Shown here: positions 38,308-49,546 of the stretch, in pieces
How the letters are laid out: each line of letters starts with the position of its first letter
Numbering within the stretch: the first letter of the stretch is position 1
Source: Methylibium rhizosphaerae
GTDB lineage: Bacteria > Pseudomonadota > Gammaproteobacteria > Burkholderiales > Burkholderiaceae_C
Assembly (NCBI RefSeq): GCF_006386545.1
Contig: NZ_SWAR01000023.1
Location: 1-64,000 of the forward strand
Length of the DNA: 64,000 bases
Direction: 5' to 3'
Notes under the pieces: model-generated
Databases searched by the model: none
What the model was told of the DNA's origin: nothing
What the model saw: only the letters and a program-made list of their open reading frames with translations
Made by a program: the position numbers and the translations under genes

Positions 38308-39051
38308 TCAGACCGAGTTGCCGGGCGAGAAGCGGTCCACCGCATCGGTGATGAGCCCGTCGATGCCCAGGCCGTGCAGGCGGTGGGCTTCGGCCGGGTC
38401 GTTCACCGTGTAGGCCAGCGCCTTCAGGCCGGCGCCGTGGATCGCGCCGATGACCTGCGCATCGAGCAGCGCATACAGGCTCACCACCGCCACGCAGCCG
38501 AGCGAGCGGGCCTGGTCCAGCCAGCCGTCGTGGAGCTTGTCGAGCAGCAGGCCGCGCGGCAGTTGCGCGGCGGCTTCGCGTGCGCCCTGCAGCGCGTCGG
38601 GCTTGAACGAGGTGAGCAGCGGCGGCACCGCATCGCCATGCCACAGCCGGGCCGCTTCGGTGGCCACCACCCGTCCGGTGTGCAGTTCGGTGCCGGGCGT
38701 GGGCTTGATCTCGATGTTGAGCGCGAAGCCGTTGCGGCGCACGAAGTGCGCCACCGCCGACAGCGCCGGCAGCGGCTCGCCGGCGAAGGTGCGGCCATGC
38801 CAGCCGCCGGCGTCCACCTGCGACAGCTGCGCCCACGGCAGATCGCCGGCCGTGCCGCGCCGGTCGGTGGTGCGGTTGAGCGTTGCATCGTGCAGCAGGA
38901 AAGGCACGCCGTCGGCCGAGAGCTTCACGTCGCACTCGAACATGCGATAGCCGTGGCTCGCTCCCACCCGGAAGGCCGCCAGCGTGTTCTCCGGCGCCAG
39001 CTTGCCGGCGCCGCGGTGTGCGATCCACAGCGGGTAGGGCCATGCGGTCAT
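38308..39051 (-). CDS. ugpQ: Glycerophosphodiester phosphodiesterase
   Basis: UgpQ hydrolyses glycerophosphodiesters to sn-glycerol 3-phosphate and an alcohol in the cytosol. The 247-residue TIM-barrel protein has the catalytic signatures IAHRGAGKLAPENTLAAF near the N-terminus, HDATLNRTTD near residue 52, and the NIEIKP metal-binding strand near residue 115. It is the last gene of the ugp cluster, separated from ugpC by a repeat-filled 160-bp gap. It abuts the convergent MFS gene with no spacer. Confidence 0.95.
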   Translation of the reverse strand: MTAWPYPLWIAHRGAGKLAPENTLAAFRVGASHGYRMFECDVKLSADGVPFLLHDATLNRTTDRRGTAGDLPWAQLSQVDAGGWHGRTFAGEPLPALSAVAHFVRRNGFALNIEIKPTPGTELHTGRVVATEAARLWHGDAVPPLLTSFKPDALQGAREAAAQLPRGLLLDKLHDGWLDQARSLGCVAVVSLYALLDAQVIGAIHGAGLKALAYTVNDPAEAHRLHGLGIDGLITDAVDRFSPGNSV

Positions 39052-39064
39052 GTCTGCACCTTGA

Positions 39065-39183
39065 ATGTCTGCCCCTCGTCCGGCGGGTACGCCGGCCGAT
39101 CCCCTGCGGGGATGCGGGCCGGCTTGGGAGCGGCCCGGCGCTTGGCCCGCGGGGATGTCTGCCCCTCGTCCGGCGGGTACACC
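39065..39183. repeat. Intergenic GC-rich hairpin repeat between ugpC and ugpQ
   Basis: Two direct copies of an approximately 30-nt module (39065-39096 and 39154-39183; ATGTCTGCCCCTCGTCCGGC is the shared core) flank a divergent version of the GC-rich core (39117-39150). The same modules occur in the order core-module at 124-196. The element separates ugpQ from ugpBAEC and could reduce readthrough. Confidence 0.8.
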
Positions 39184-39211
39184 TGTGAAACCCAGCTTGA
39201 CACAGGGTGTC

Positions 39212-40282
<1,071 letters not shown>

Positions 40283-40301
40283 GTTGTTGGCTTCTCTGGT
40301 C

Positions 40302-41153
40302 TTATTTTTCGGAGTCGACGAGGCCCTTGACGAACTGCTTCTGCATCAGGAGCACGACGATCGCGGGCGGGATCATCGCCAGGATGGCGGTGGCCATCAC
40401 GATGTTCCAGTCGTTGGCGGCATCACCGCCGGAGATCATGCGCTTGATGCCCATCACCACCGGGTACATGTCCTCGCTGGTGGTCACCAGCAGCGGCCAC
40501 AGGTACTGGTTCCAGCCGTAGATGAACTGGATGACGAACAGCGCGGCGATGCTGGTGCGCGACAGCGGCAGCAGCACGTCCTTGAAGAAGCGCATCGGCC
40601 CGGCACCGTCGATGCGCGCGGCTTCGACCAGTTCGTCGGGCACGGTGAGGAAGAACTGCCGGAACAGGAAGGTCGCGGTGGCGCTGGCGATCAGCGGCAC
40701 GGTGAGACCGGCATAGCTGTTGAGCATGCCGAGATCCGACACCACCTGATAGGTCGGCCCGATGCGCACCTCCACCGGCAGCATCAGCGTCACGAAGATG
40801 GCCCAGAAGAAGAACTCGCGCCCCGGGAAGCGGAAGTAGACGATGGCGAAGGCCGACAGCAGCGAGATCGCGATCTTGCCGATCGCGATGACCAGGGCCG
40901 ACACCAGGCTCACCAGCATCATGCGGCCGACGGGCGCGTTCGACGCCGCACTCTCGCCGGTGCCCAGGATCGCCGCGGTGTAGTTCTCCACCAGGTGCGG
41001 CCCGGGCAGCAGCGGCATCGGCACCTGCACGATCTCCTGCGCGGTGTGCGTGCTGGCGACGAAGGTGACGTAGAGCGGGAAGGCGACGATGAGCACGCCG
41101 AGCACCAGCACGACGTGCGAGACAACGGTGGCCAGCGGCCGGTTCTCGACCAT
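40302..41153 (-). CDS. ugpE: sn-Glycerol-3-phosphate ABC transporter permease UgpE
   Basis: A 283-residue inner-membrane permease with six helices and the EAA coupling loop [20 protein letters not shown] near residue 190. The ATG at 41153 gives the N-terminus [13 protein letters not shown], which fits UgpE (E. coli begins M-[IV]-E-N-R-P); an upstream in-frame start would add 13 unrelated residues from repeat-bearing sequence. It is separated from ugpA by 197 bp holding two repeat elements, unusual for genes of one transporter. Confidence 0.95.
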   Translation of the reverse strand: MVENRPLATVVSHVVLVLGVLIVAFPLYVTFVASTHTAQEIVQVPMPLLPGPHLVENYTAAILGTGESAASNAPVGRMMLVSLVSALVIAIGKIAISLLSAFAIVYFRFPGREFFFWAIFVTLMLPVEVRIGPTYQVVSDLGMLNSYAGLTVPLIASATATFLFRQFFLTVPDELVEAARIDGAGPMRFFKDVLLPLSRTSIAALFVIQFIYGWNQYLWPLLVTTSEDMYPVVMGIKRMISGGDAANDWNIVMATAILAMIPPAIVVLLMQKQFVKGLVDSEK

Positions 41154-41202
41154 CTCAGTGCTCCACCGCGCCTTGCGCGGTCCGCGACCCATGAAGCCCG
41201 CG

Positions 41203-41272
41203 TCCGTTCGGGCTGAGGTATCGAAGCCCTGCGCAGACCGCTGCGGCCCTTCGATACCTCAGGGCGAACGGA
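41203..41272. repeat. Long imperfect palindrome in the ugpA-ugpE gap
   Basis: A 24-bp left arm (41203-41226) and right arm (41249-41272) pair at all but two positions around a 22-nt loop. The arm core is CTGAGGTATCGAAG. It resembles the extragenic palindromes with GTTCGGGCTGAG-type arms that are widespread in Burkholderiales genomes. It would form a strong hairpin in the ugp mRNA. Confidence 0.85.
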
Positions 41273-41292
41273 TGTGGTGGTTGACGCATGAG

Positions 41293-41333
41293 TCCTCTGC
41301 GGCCCTCTGCGCCCTCTGCGCCTCCGCGGTGAA
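41293..41333. repeat. CTCTGCGxC short tandem repeat element
   Basis: CTCTGCGGC-CCTCTGCGC-CCTCTGCGC-CTCCGCGGT is a run of about four degenerate 9-bp units. On the minus strand it reads ACCGCGGAG followed by GCGCAGAGG repeats, a pattern I know as a dispersed element in many unrelated bacteria. It sits 21 bp downstream of the long palindrome. Confidence 0.7.
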
Positions 41334-41350
41334 TGAATGGGGGTTTCACT

Positions 41351-42238
41351 TCAGTAGTTCACCTTGCGTTCGACATACCGGAACTGGACCACCGTGAGCG
41401 CGACCACGATCACCATGAGCACCACGCTCTGCGCGGCGCTGCCGCCCAGGTCGAGCGCCTTGAAGCCGTCGTAGTAGACCTTGTAGACCAGGATCGCCGT
41501 GTCCTTGCCCGGGCCGCCCTCGGTGGCTGCGTCGACGATCGCGAAGGTGTCGAAGAAGGCGTAGACGACGTTGATCACCAGCAGGAAGAAGGTGGTGGGC
41601 GACAGCAGCGGGAAGACGATGGTCCAGAAGCGCCGCCAGGGGCCGGCGCCGTCGATGGCGGCCGCCTCGATCAGGCTCTTCGGGATGCTCTGCAGCCCGG
41701 CCAGGAAGAACAGGAAGTTGTAGGAGATCTGCTTCCACACCGCCGCAAAGACGATCAGCGCCATCGCCTGGCCGCTGTCGAGCAGGTGGTTCCATTCGAA
41801 GCCGAACTGCCGCAGGGCGTAGCTCACCACGCCGATGGACGGCGCGAACAGGAACAGCCACAGCACGCCGGCCACCGCCGGCGCCACCGCATAGGGCCAG
41901 ATCAGCAGCGTCTTGTAGAGGCCGGCGCCGCGCAGCACGCGGTCGGCGAAGACCGCGAGTGCGAGCGACACCGACAGCCCGAGCACGGCCACCAGCACCG
42001 AGAACAGTGCCGTCGTCTTGAACGACGACAGGTAGCTCTCGTCGTCGAGCAGGCGGCGGAAGTTGTCCAGCCCCACCCACTCGACGCTGGCGCCGAAGGC
42101 GTCCTGCTGCTGCAGCGACTGCAGCAGCGCCTGGCCGGCCGGCCAGAAGAAGAACACCGCGATCACCGTCACCTGCGGCGCCAGCAGCGCCCAGGGCAGC
42201 CACCAGCTCCGGAAGCGGACTCGTTTTTCGACCGTCAA
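41351..42238 (-). CDS. ugpA: sn-Glycerol-3-phosphate ABC transporter permease UgpA
   Basis: The 295-residue permease pairs with UgpE to form the membrane channel. It has six helices, an N-terminal [15 protein letters not shown] start, and the EAA loop [20 protein letters not shown] near residue 190. It follows ugpB by 10 bp and precedes ugpE after a 197-bp repeat-bearing gap. All key parts are intact. Confidence 0.96.
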   Translation of the reverse strand: MTVEKRVRFRSWWLPWALLAPQVTVIAVFFFWPAGQALLQSLQQQDAFGASVEWVGLDNFRRLLDDESYLSSFKTTALFSVLVAVLGLSVSLALAVFADRVLRGAGLYKTLLIWPYAVAPAVAGVLWLFLFAPSIGVVSYALRQFGFEWNHLLDSGQAMALIVFAAVWKQISYNFLFFLAGLQSIPKSLIEAAAIDGAGPWRRFWTIVFPLLSPTTFFLLVINVVYAFFDTFAIVDAATEGGPGKDTAILVYKVYYDGFKALDLGGSAAQSVVLMVIVVALTVVQFRYVERKVNY

Positions 42239-42248
42239 GTTGCCGACC

Positions 42249-43562
42249 TCAGCCCTTGTTGGCCTTCTCGAAGCGCTCGAGCTGCTCGTTGCCGCGCTTC
42301 ACCGCGGTGTCGAGCGCCTCCTTGGCGGTCTTCTTGCCCGACCACACCAGCTCCAGCTCCTCGTCGACGATGGCGCGGATCTGGTTGAAGTTGCCCAGGC
42401 GCACGCCGCGCGACTTGTCGGTGGTCTTGCGGATCATCTGGTTGACCGCCGTGTCGGTGCCCGGGTTGTCCTTGTAGAAGCCGGACTTTTCGGTCAGCGC
42501 GAACGACGCCAGCGTGATCGGCAGGTAGCCGGTGCGCTGGTGGCTCTGGGCCTGGATCTCGGGGTTGGTGAGGTAGTTGAAGAAGGCCGCGACGCCCTTG
42601 TACTCGGCCGGCTTCTTGCCCGCCATGACCCACAGCGAAGCGCCGCCGATGATGGTGTTCTGCGGCGCGCCGGGCACGTCGGGGTAGTAGGGCAGGGGGG
42701 CGATGCCGAAGTCGAACTTGGCGTTCTTCTTGATGGTGGCGTAGGTGCTCGAGCTGGCGGTGGCCATGGCGCATTCGCCGCTGTAGAACGGCGCGTCGCC
42801 CTTGTTGCCGCGACCGCGGTAGTGGAACAGGCCCTGCTTGGCCATGTTCGACAGGTTCTCGATGTGCCGCACATGCAGCGGGCTGTTGAACTGCAGCCGC
42901 GCGCTGGTGCCGCCGAAGCCGTTGTTCTGCGACGCGAACAGCGTGTTGTGCCAGGTCGAGAAGCTCTCGAGCTGCGTCCAGCCCTGCCAGCTGGTGGTGA
43001 ACGGGCAGGCGACGCCGGAGGCCTTGAGCTTGGCGGCGGCCGACACCAGCTCCGGCCAGGTGGCGGGCGGCTTGCTGGGGTCGAGGCCGGCCTTGCGGAA
43101 GGCGTCCTTGTTGTAGTTGAGCACGGTGGTCGAGCTGTTGAGCGGGAAGCTCAGCATCTGGCCGTTGGGGGCGGTGTAGTAGCCCACCACCGCCGGGATG
43201 TAGCCCTTGGGGTCGAACTTGTAGCCGGCGTCGGCGAGCACCTTGCCCACCGGCACCACCGCGCCCTTGGCGGCCATCATCGTGGCGGTGCCCACCTCGT
43301 AGACCTGCAGGATGTGCGGCGCATTGCCGGCGCGGAAGGCGGCGATCGAGGCGGTCATCGACTCGTCGTAGGTGCCCTTGTAGGTGGGCACGACCTTGTA
43401 GTCCTTCTGGCTGGCGTTGAAGCCGTTGGCGAGGTCGACCACCCAGTCGTTCAGGCCGCCGGTCATCGAGTGCCACCACTGGATTTCGGTCTGGGCGTAC
43501 GCGGGTGCCGAGGCGAGGGCCGCCAGGGCAGCGGCGGCGAGAGCGAGCGTCTTGTGCTTCAT
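42249..43562 (-). CDS. ugpB: sn-Glycerol-3-phosphate periplasmic binding protein
   Basis: UgpB binds glycerol 3-phosphate and its diesters in the periplasm. The 437-residue precursor has a Sec signal ([23 protein letters not shown]), then [15 protein letters not shown] and the long conserved stretch with [20 protein letters not shown] and [16 protein letters not shown], both typical of UgpB. A GGAG lies 5 nt before the ATG at 43562. It heads the ugpBAEC operon. No convincing Pho box is visible in the 247-bp gap upstream, although this operon is phosphate-regulated in E. coli. Confidence 0.96.
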   Translation of the reverse strand: MKHKTLALAAAALAALASAPAYAQTEIQWWHSMTGGLNDWVVDLANGFNASQKDYKVVPTYKGTYDESMTASIAAFRAGNAPHILQVYEVGTATMMAAKGAVVPVGKVLADAGYKFDPKGYIPAVVGYYTAPNGQMLSFPLNSSTTVLNYNKDAFRKAGLDPSKPPATWPELVSAAAKLKASGVACPFTTSWQGWTQLESFSTWHNTLFASQNNGFGGTSARLQFNSPLHVRHIENLSNMAKQGLFHYRGRGNKGDAPFYSGECAMATASSSTYATIKKNAKFDFGIAPLPYYPDVPGAPQNTIIGGASLWVMAGKKPAEYKGVAAFFNYLTNPEIQAQSHQRTGYLPITLASFALTEKSGFYKDNPGTDTAVNQMIRKTTDKSRGVRLGNFNQIRAIVDEELELVWSGKKTAKEALDTAVKRGNEQLERFEKANKG

Positions 43563-43809
43563 GACTTCTCCGAAAAAAGGCTGCCCGGGATCTCCGAGCA
43601 AACCCGCGAGGCTAGGGCTGGTTTGTGACAGGGGCGTTTCTGGCATGGAGGGCGCCTGCGGGCAACCGGGATAACCCGTCGTGACAAGAGTGGCGCGCCC
43701 GGGACCGGCGTCGGGTGGCGCCTCCACGTCGCGGCGCGGGCCTGCGGTACGATCGCCCCTCGGGCGCGCGGCAAGACGATTCCCTCCCCACACGGCGCGC
43801 CTGGAGCCC

Positions 43810-46800
43810 ATGAACGCACCGCTCCCGCTGACCCAGATCGCTGCCGCAACGACGGCCGACACCGACACCGAAGCGCCCCGGCTGCGCGAGATCCCGTACA
43901 ACTACACCTCGTTCTCCGATCGCGAGATCGTGATGCGGCTGCTCAGCCCCCATGCCTGGGAAGTGCTGAACCAGCTGCGCACCGAGCGCCGCACCGGCCG
44001 CTCGGCCCGCATGCTCTACGAGGTGCTGGGCGACATCTGGGTGGTGCAGCGCAACCCCTACCTGCAGGACGACCTGCTGGACAACCCGAAGCGCCGCCAG
44101 CTGCTGATCGAGGCGCTGCACCATCGCCTGGCCGAGGTGGAAAAGCGCCGCACGCCGCAGGTCGACGGCGCCCGCGACGCCATCGTCGGCGAGCTGCTTG
44201 CGCAGGCCGGCTCGGCGGTCGAGAAGTTCGCCAGCCAGTTCAAGGAGATCGCCGGGCTGCGCCAGCGCACGCGGCGGCTGCTGGGCAGGCACACGGCGAA
44301 GGACAACATCAAGTTCGATGGCCTGTCGCGCGTCTCCCACGTGACCGACGCGACCGACTGGCGGGTCGAATACCCGTTCGTGGTGCTCACGCCCGACACC
44401 GAGGCCGAGATGGCCGCGCTGGTCAAGGGCTGCATCGAGCTGGGCCTCACCATCATTCCGCGCGGGGGCGGCACCGGCTACACCGGCGGCGCCATTCCGC
44501 TCACCTGGAAGAGCGCGGTCATCAACACCGAAAAGCTCGAGGCGATGACCGAGGTCGAGATGGTGCGCCTGCCCGGCATCGACCGCGACGTGCCCACCAT
44601 CTGGACCGAAGCCGGTGTGGTGACGCAACGCGTGGCCGACGCGGCCGAGCGCGCGGGCTTCGTGTTCGCGGTGGACCCGACCTCGGCCGAGGCCTCCTGC
44701 ATCGGTGGCAACATCGCGATGAACGCGGGCGGCAAGAAGGCGGTGCTGTGGGGCACCGCGCTCGACAACCTGGCTTCCTGGCGCATGGTGACGCCCGAGG
44801 CCAAGTGGCTCGAAGTGGTGAGGCTCGACCACAACCTGGGCAAGATCCACGACGCGGAGGTGGCCCGCTTCGAGCTGCGCTACTTCGACGCCTCGGGCAA
44901 GAAGCTCGAACGCACCGAGCGGCTCGAAGTGCCCGGCCGCACCTTCCGCAAGGAAGGCCTGGGCAAGGACGTCACCGACAAGTTCCTCGCGGGCCTGCCC
45001 GGCATCCAGAAGGAGGGCTGCGACGGCCTCATCACCAGCGCCCGCTGGGTGGTGCACCGCATGCCGGCGCACACCCGCACCGTCTGCCTGGAGTTCTTCG
45101 GCAATGCGAAGGACGCCGTGCCCTCGATCGTCGAGATCAAGGACTTCATGTTCGAGGAGCAGAAGCGCGGAGGCGCCATCCTGGCCGGCCTGGAGCACCT
45201 GGACGACCGCTACCTGAAGGCGGTGGGTTATGCCACCAAGAGCAAGCGGGGCACGCTGCCCAAGATGGTGCTGATCGGCGACATCGCCGGCGACGACCCG
45301 GATGCGGTGGCGCGTGCCGCGGCCGAGGTGGTGCGCATCTCCAATTCGCGCAGCGGCGAGGGCTTCACCGCCGTGTCGGCCGATGCGCGCAAGAAGTTCT
45401 GGCTCGACCGCAAGCGCACCGCCGCGATCAGCCGGCACACCAACGCCTTCAAGATCAACGAAGACGTGGTGATCCCGCTGCCGCGCATGGGCGAGTACAC
45501 CAACGGCATCGAGCGCATCAACATCGAGCTGTCCCTGCGCAACAAGCTGCAGCTGCTCGACCGCCTGGAGCACTTCTTCGCCGCCGGCAACCTGCCGCTG
45601 GGCAAGAGCGACGACGCCGGCGAGATTCCGAGCGCCGAGCTGCTCGAAGACCGCGTGCAGCAGGCGCTGGCGGTGGTGCGCGAAACCCGCGCGCTGTGGC
45701 AGCACTGGCTCGCCCACCTCGACGAGAAGCAGGCCGACACCGGCACCAGCTACTTCGATCAGCTGCAGGACCACTCGCTGCGCGCCTCGTGGAAGACGCA
45801 GGTGCTCAAGGCGCTGCAGCAGATCTTCGCCGGCGCCGCCTTCGCGCCCATCGTCACCGAGGCCCGGCGCATCCACAAGGAAGTGCTGCGCGGGCGCGTG
45901 TGGGTGGCGCTGCACATGCATGCCGGCGACGGCAACGTGCACACCAACATCCCGGTCAACTCCGACAACTACGAGATGCTGCAGACGGCGCACGAGGCCG
46001 TGGCACGCATCATGAAGCTGGCGCGCAGCCTGAACGGCGTGATCTCCGGCGAACACGGCATCGGCATCACCAAGCTCGAATTCCTGAGCGACGACGAGAT
46101 CCGCGACTTCGCCGACTACAAGCGGCGCGTCGACCCGGAAGGCCGCTTCAACAAGGGCAAGCTGCTGCGCGACGGCAGCCACCTGGGCGACGACGTGCAG
46201 GCGGCCGACCTGACGCATGCCTACACGCCCAGCTTCGGCCTCATGGGGCACGAGTCGCTGATCATGCAGCAGAGCGACATCGGCGCGATCGCCGATTCGG
46301 TGAAGGACTGCCTGCGCTGCGGCAAGTGCAAGCCGGTGTGCGCGACCCACGTGCCCCGGGCCAACCTGCTGTACAGCCCGCGCAACAAGATCCTCGCCAC
46401 CTCGCTGCTCGTCGAGGCCTTCCTGTACGAGGAACAGACCCGCCGCGGCGTGAGCATCAAGCACTGGGAAGAGTTCGAGGACGTGGCCGACCACTGCACG
46501 GTCTGCCACAAGTGCGCCTCGCCCTGCCCGGTGAAGATCGACTTCGGCGACGTGTCGATGAACATGCGCAACCTGCTGCGCAAGATGGGGCAGAAGAGCC
46601 TGCGTCCCGGCAATGCGGCCGCCATGTTCTTCTTGAACGCCACCAACCCCGAGACCATCAAGCTGATGCGCTCGGCCATGGTGGGCGTGGGCTTCAAGGC
46701 GCAACGCCTGGCCAACAACCTGCTGCGCGGCCTGGCCAACCAGCAGGCCGCCAGGCCGCCGGCCACGGTGGGCCCCGCGCCGGTGAAGGCGCAGGTGATC

Positions 46801-47721
46801 CACTTCGTCAACAAGAAGCTGCCGGGCGGCCTGCCCACGCGCACCGCGCGCGCGCTGCTCGACATCGAGGACAAGGACTACGTCCCCATCATCCGCGACC
46901 CGGCCAGGACCACGGCCGACACCGAGGCGGTGTTCTACTTCCCCGGCTGCGGCTCGGAGCGCCTGTTCTCGCAGGTGGGCCTGGCCACGCAGGCGATGCT
47001 CTGGCATGCCGGCGTGCAGACCGTGCTGCCGCCGGGCTACCTGTGCTGCGGCTACCCGCAGCGTGGCAGCGGCCAGTTCGACAAGGCCGAGAAGATCATC
47101 ACCGACAACCGCGTGCTGTTCCACCGGGTGGCCAACACGCTGAACTACCTCGACATCAAGACGGTGGTGGTGAGCTGCGGCACCTGCTACGACCAGCTGC
47201 AGGGCTACGAATTCGACAAGATCTTCCCCGGCTGCCGCATCATCGACATCCACGAGTACCTGCTCGAGAAGGGACTCAGGCTCGAGGGCAAGGGGGCCTA
47301 CCTCTACCACGACCCCTGCCACAGCCCGATGAAGCTGCAGGAGCCGATGAAGACGGTGAAGGCGCTGGTAGGCGAGCAGGTGCAAAAGAGCGAGCGCTGC
47401 TGCGGCGAGAGCGGCACCTTCGGCGTGACGCGGCCCGACATCGCCACGCAGGTGCGCTTCCGCAAGGCCGAGGAGCTCAAGCGCGGCGAGGCCGCGCTGA
47501 AGGCGAGCGGCGCGGTCGCCGAACAGGCTGACGTGAAGATCCTCACGTCCTGCCCCAGCTGCCTGCAGGGCCTGTCGCGCTATGCCGGCGACCTCAACAA
47601 CGGCCTGCTCGAGGCCGACTACATCGTGGTCGAGATGGCCCGCAAGATCCTCGGCGAGAACTGGATGCCCGAGTACGTGGCGCGCGCCAATGCCGGCGGC
47701 ATCGAACGGGTGCTGGTGTAG
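43810..47721 (+). CDS. Giant FAD-linked oxidase with Fe-S and CCG domains (DUF3683)
   Basis: The 1303-residue cytosolic flavoprotein has an N-terminal DUF3683 region (about 1-170), a PCMH FAD-binding domain ([14 protein letters not shown] at about 218), an FAD-oxidase C-terminal domain, a two-cluster ferredoxin domain ([11 protein letters not shown] at 834, [12 protein letters not shown] at 896), and two CCG repeats (CCGYPQRG at 1079, CCGESGTFG at 1197). It thus combines GlcD/D-lactate-dehydrogenase-like and GlcF/GlpC-like modules in one chain. The likely job is oxidation of a 2-hydroxyacid with electrons passed to quinone; the substrate is not known. GGAG precedes the ATG. Confidence 0.9.
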   Translation: MNAPLPLTQIAAATTADTDTEAPRLREIPYNYTSFSDREIVMRLLSPHAWEVLNQLRTERRTGRSARMLYEVLGDIWVVQRNPYLQDDLLDNPKRRQLLIEALHHRLAEVEKRRTPQVDGARDAIVGELLAQAGSAVEKFASQFKEIAGLRQRTRRLLGRHTAKDNIKFDGLSRVSHVTDATDWRVEYPFVVLTPDTEAEMAALVKGCIELGLTIIPRGGGTGYTGGAIPLTWKSAVINTEKLEAMTEVEMVRLPGIDRDVPTIWTEAGVVTQRVADAAERAGFVFAVDPTSAEASCIGGNIAMNAGGKKAVLWGTALDNLASWRMVTPEAKWLEVVRLDHNLGKIHDAEVARFELRYFDASGKKLERTERLEVPGRTFRKEGLGKDVTDKFLAGLPGIQKEGCDGLITSARWVVHRMPAHTRTVCLEFFGNAKDAVPSIVEIKDFMFEEQKRGGAILAGLEHLDDRYLKAVGYATKSKRGTLPKMVLIGDIAGDDPDAVARAAAEVVRISNSRSGEGFTAVSADARKKFWLDRKRTAAISRHTNAFKINEDVVIPLPRMGEYTNGIERINIELSLRNKLQLLDRLEHFFAAGNLPLGKSDDAGEIPSAELLEDRVQQALAVVRETRALWQHWLAHLDEKQADTGTSYFDQLQDHSLRASWKTQVLKALQQIFAGAAFAPIVTEARRIHKEVLRGRVWVALHMHAGDGNVHTNIPVNSDNYEMLQTAHEAVARIMKLARSLNGVISGEHGIGITKLEFLSDDEIRDFADYKRRVDPEGRFNKGKLLRDGSHLGDDVQAADLTHAYTPSFGLMGHESLIMQQSDIGAIADSVKDCLRCGKCKPVCATHVPRANLLYSPRNKILATSLLVEAFLYEEQTRRGVSIKHWEEFEDVADHCTVCHKCASPCPVKIDFGDVSMNMRNLLRKMGQKSLRPGNAAAMFFLNATNPETIKLMRSAMVGVGFKAQRLANNLLRGLANQQAARPPATVGPAPVKAQVIHFVNKKLPGGLPTRTARALLDIEDKDYVPIIRDPARTTADTEAVFYFPGCGSERLFSQVGLATQAMLWHAGVQTVLPPGYLCCGYPQRGSGQFDKAEKIITDNRVLFHRVANTLNYLDIKTVVVSCGTCYDQLQGYEFDKIFPGCRIIDIHEYLLEKGLRLEGKGAYLYHDPCHSPMKLQEPMKTVKALVGEQVQKSERCCGESGTFGVTRPDIATQVRFRKAEELKRGEAALKASGAVAEQADVKILTSCPSCLQGLSRYAGDLNNGLLEADYIVVEMARKILGENWMPEYVARANAGGIERVLV

Positions 47722-47725
47722 CGCG

Positions 47726-48151
47726 ATGGCCGGCTGCGAACTCTGCGAACAACCCGGCGGTGAGCTGATCCACCGGGCCGACCGCTGGCGGGTCATCCGC
47801 GCGGCGGATGCGAACTTCCCGGCCTTCTACCGCGTGGTGTGGAACGCCCACGTCGCCGAATTCACCGACCTGGGCGAGGCCGACCGCAGGCTGTGCCTCG
47901 AGGTGGTGTGTGCCGTCGAGCGGGTGCTGCGCGAGGCGCTCTCGCCCACCAAGGTCAACCTCGCGAGCCTGGGCAACGTGGTGCCGCATCTGCACTGGCA
48001 CGTGATTGCCCGCTTCGACTGGGACAGCCACTTCCCGCAGCCGGTGTGGGGCGCGGCGCAGCGTGTGGTCGAAGGCGGCGCCGCGGCCCGGCTGCCGCTG
48101 GCCTTGCCCGACCTCGACGCCCGCCTGCGCGCGGCGCTGGCCGCCTTCTGA
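47726..48151 (+). CDS. HIT family protein
   Basis: The 141-residue histidine-triad protein has the active-site motif [10 protein letters not shown] at about residues 91-100, preceded by [16 protein letters not shown]-type context, and an N-terminal CELC pair. HIT proteins hydrolyse nucleotide phosphoramidates or dinucleotides; the substrate cannot be told here. It starts 4 bp after the DUF3683 gene and lies 10 bp before DUF971, so it is part of one operon ending in ubiE. Confidence 0.92.
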   Translation: MAGCELCEQPGGELIHRADRWRVIRAADANFPAFYRVVWNAHVAEFTDLGEADRRLCLEVVCAVERVLREALSPTKVNLASLGNVVPHLHWHVIARFDWDSHFPQPVWGAAQRVVEGGAAARLPLALPDLDARLRAALAAF

Positions 48152-48161
48152 GGAGCACAAC

Positions 48162-48575
48162 ATGGCCGGCCTCACCAAGGACACCCCCACGCCCACCGCG
48201 CTCACGGTGCACCAGCAGTCGCGCCTGCTCGAAGTCGACTTCTCCGACGGCGCGCGCTTTCGCATCCCGTTCGAGCTGCTGCGCGTGTACTCGCCGTCGG
48301 CAGAAGTGCAGGGCCACGGCCCGGGCCAGGAAACCCTGCAGACCGGCAAGCGCAATGTCGGCATCGACGCGGTGGAGCCGGTCGGGCACTACGGCATCAA
48401 GCCGGTGTTCAGCGACGGCCACGCGTCGGGCATCTTTTCGTGGGAATACCTGTACCGCCTGGGTGCCGAGCAGGACAAGCTCTGGCAGGACTACCTGGCG
48501 CGGCTCGCCGAGGCCGGCCTGGACCGCGACGCGCCGATGGCGCCGCCGGCGGCCGGCTGCGGCCACCACCATTGA
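48162..48575 (+). CDS. DUF971 family protein
   Basis: The 137-residue protein carries the DUF971 fold ([20 protein letters not shown], then [19 protein letters not shown] and [20 protein letters not shown]), related to the N-terminal domain of gamma-butyrobetaine hydroxylase. It ends in a metal-binding-like GCGHHH tail. Its role is unknown; a link to iron-sulfur or ubiquinone metabolism is suggested only by its place before ubiE. GGAG lies upstream of the ATG, within the 10-bp gap after the HIT gene. Confidence 0.92.
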   Translation: MAGLTKDTPTPTALTVHQQSRLLEVDFSDGARFRIPFELLRVYSPSAEVQGHGPGQETLQTGKRNVGIDAVEPVGHYGIKPVFSDGHASGIFSWEYLYRLGAEQDKLWQDYLARLAEAGLDRDAPMAPPAAGCGHHH

Positions 48576-48585
48576 GGACCTTCCG

Positions 48586-49317
48586 ATGAGCAACACCCAC
48601 TTCGGTTTCGAGACCGTCGACGAATCCCAGAAGGCCTCGCGCGTGCGCGGCGTGTTCGACTCGGTGGCGCCGAAGTACGACGTCATGAACGACCTCATGT
48701 CCATGGGCCTGCACCGCCTGTGGAAGGCCTACACGGTGGCGGTGTCGGGCGCACGGCCCGGCCAGCGCGTGCTCGACATCGCCGGCGGCACCGGCGACCT
48801 GGCCCGCGCCTTTGCCAGGCGGGTGGCTCCCGGCGGCATGGTGGTGCACACCGACATCAACGAGGCGATGCTCAAGACCGGCCGGGACCGCCTCACCGAC
48901 GAAGGCCTGGTGCTGCCCACTTCCCTGTGCGATGCCGAACAGCTGCCGTTCGCGAGCGACAGCTTCGACATCGTCACCGTCGCCTTCGGCTTGCGCAACA
49001 TGACGCACAAGGACCTCGCACTCAAGGAGATGTGCCGGGTGCTCAAGCCGGGCGGGCGCCTGCTGGTGCTCGAGTTCTCGAAGGTCGCCAAGCCGCTGGA
49101 AAAGGCCTACGACTGGTACTCGTTCCAGGTGCTGCCCCGCATCGGCCAATGGGTGGCCGGCGACGCCGACAGCTATCGCTACCTGGCCGAGTCGATCCGC
49201 ATGCACCCCGGCCAGGCCGAACTCAAGGCCATGATGAAGACCGCCGGCTTCGGTCACGTGGACGTGCACAACATGACCGGCGGCGTGGTGGCGCTTCACC
49301 TTGGCTTGAAGTGCTGA
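48586..49317 (+). CDS. ubiE: Ubiquinone/menaquinone biosynthesis C-methyltransferase
   Basis: UbiE performs the C-methylation step in ubiquinone synthesis using SAM. The 243-residue protein has the N-terminal [20 protein letters not shown], the SAM loop [12 protein letters not shown] near residue 65, the [11 protein letters not shown] segment near residue 137, and the terminal [14 protein letters not shown] signature. It lies 10 bp after DUF971. The quinone made here feeds the bc1 complex encoded at 24.8 kb. Confidence 0.96.
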   Translation: MSNTHFGFETVDESQKASRVRGVFDSVAPKYDVMNDLMSMGLHRLWKAYTVAVSGARPGQRVLDIAGGTGDLARAFARRVAPGGMVVHTDINEAMLKTGRDRLTDEGLVLPTSLCDAEQLPFASDSFDIVTVAFGLRNMTHKDLALKEMCRVLKPGGRLLVLEFSKVAKPLEKAYDWYSFQVLPRIGQWVAGDADSYRYLAESIRMHPGQAELKAMMKTAGFGHVDVHNMTGGVVALHLGLKC

Positions 49318-49546
49318 CTGAAGCCGGATCCGCGGCGCCCGCTGGTTCGTGGGCTGTTTTTGTGACATAGCGCACAGGAACTGCGGCTTTTGCGGCGTTA
49401 AGAACGCCCCCTCAAACACGGGGTGCCCCGTACATGGAGGGTTGTGGCGTCACATCCGGTGTCGAGAATTCGTTGCGTTTGTTGCACACGAATCTGAGGT
49501 GCACGGCTCGCCAGTTCTCGGGGGCCCTGTGCGGAGGGAAACACCG
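49318..49546. other. 229-bp gap upstream of the EPS locus
   Basis: A weak 6-bp hairpin (GGCGTT-AAG-AACGCC, 49394-49408) without a T-run follows ubiE. No clear sigma70 or sigma54 promoter stands out, though the EPS locus must start here or read through from ubiE. GGAGGG at about 49532 serves the first EPS gene. Confidence 0.4.

Noticed and set aside
43563-43809. Pho box for the ugp operon
   Set aside because: Two TGACA sequences occur, but they are about 56 bp apart and not arranged as the 11-bp-spaced direct repeat that PhoB needs.
43612-47796. A very long antisense reading frame (about 1394 codons) opposite the FAD-linked oxidase
   Set aside because: It is an artefact of high GC3 coding on the other strand; composition is His/Arg/Val-rich and no domain is recognisable.
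49394-49408. Rho-independent terminator after ubiE
   Set aside because: The stem has only 6 bp and no T-run follows.
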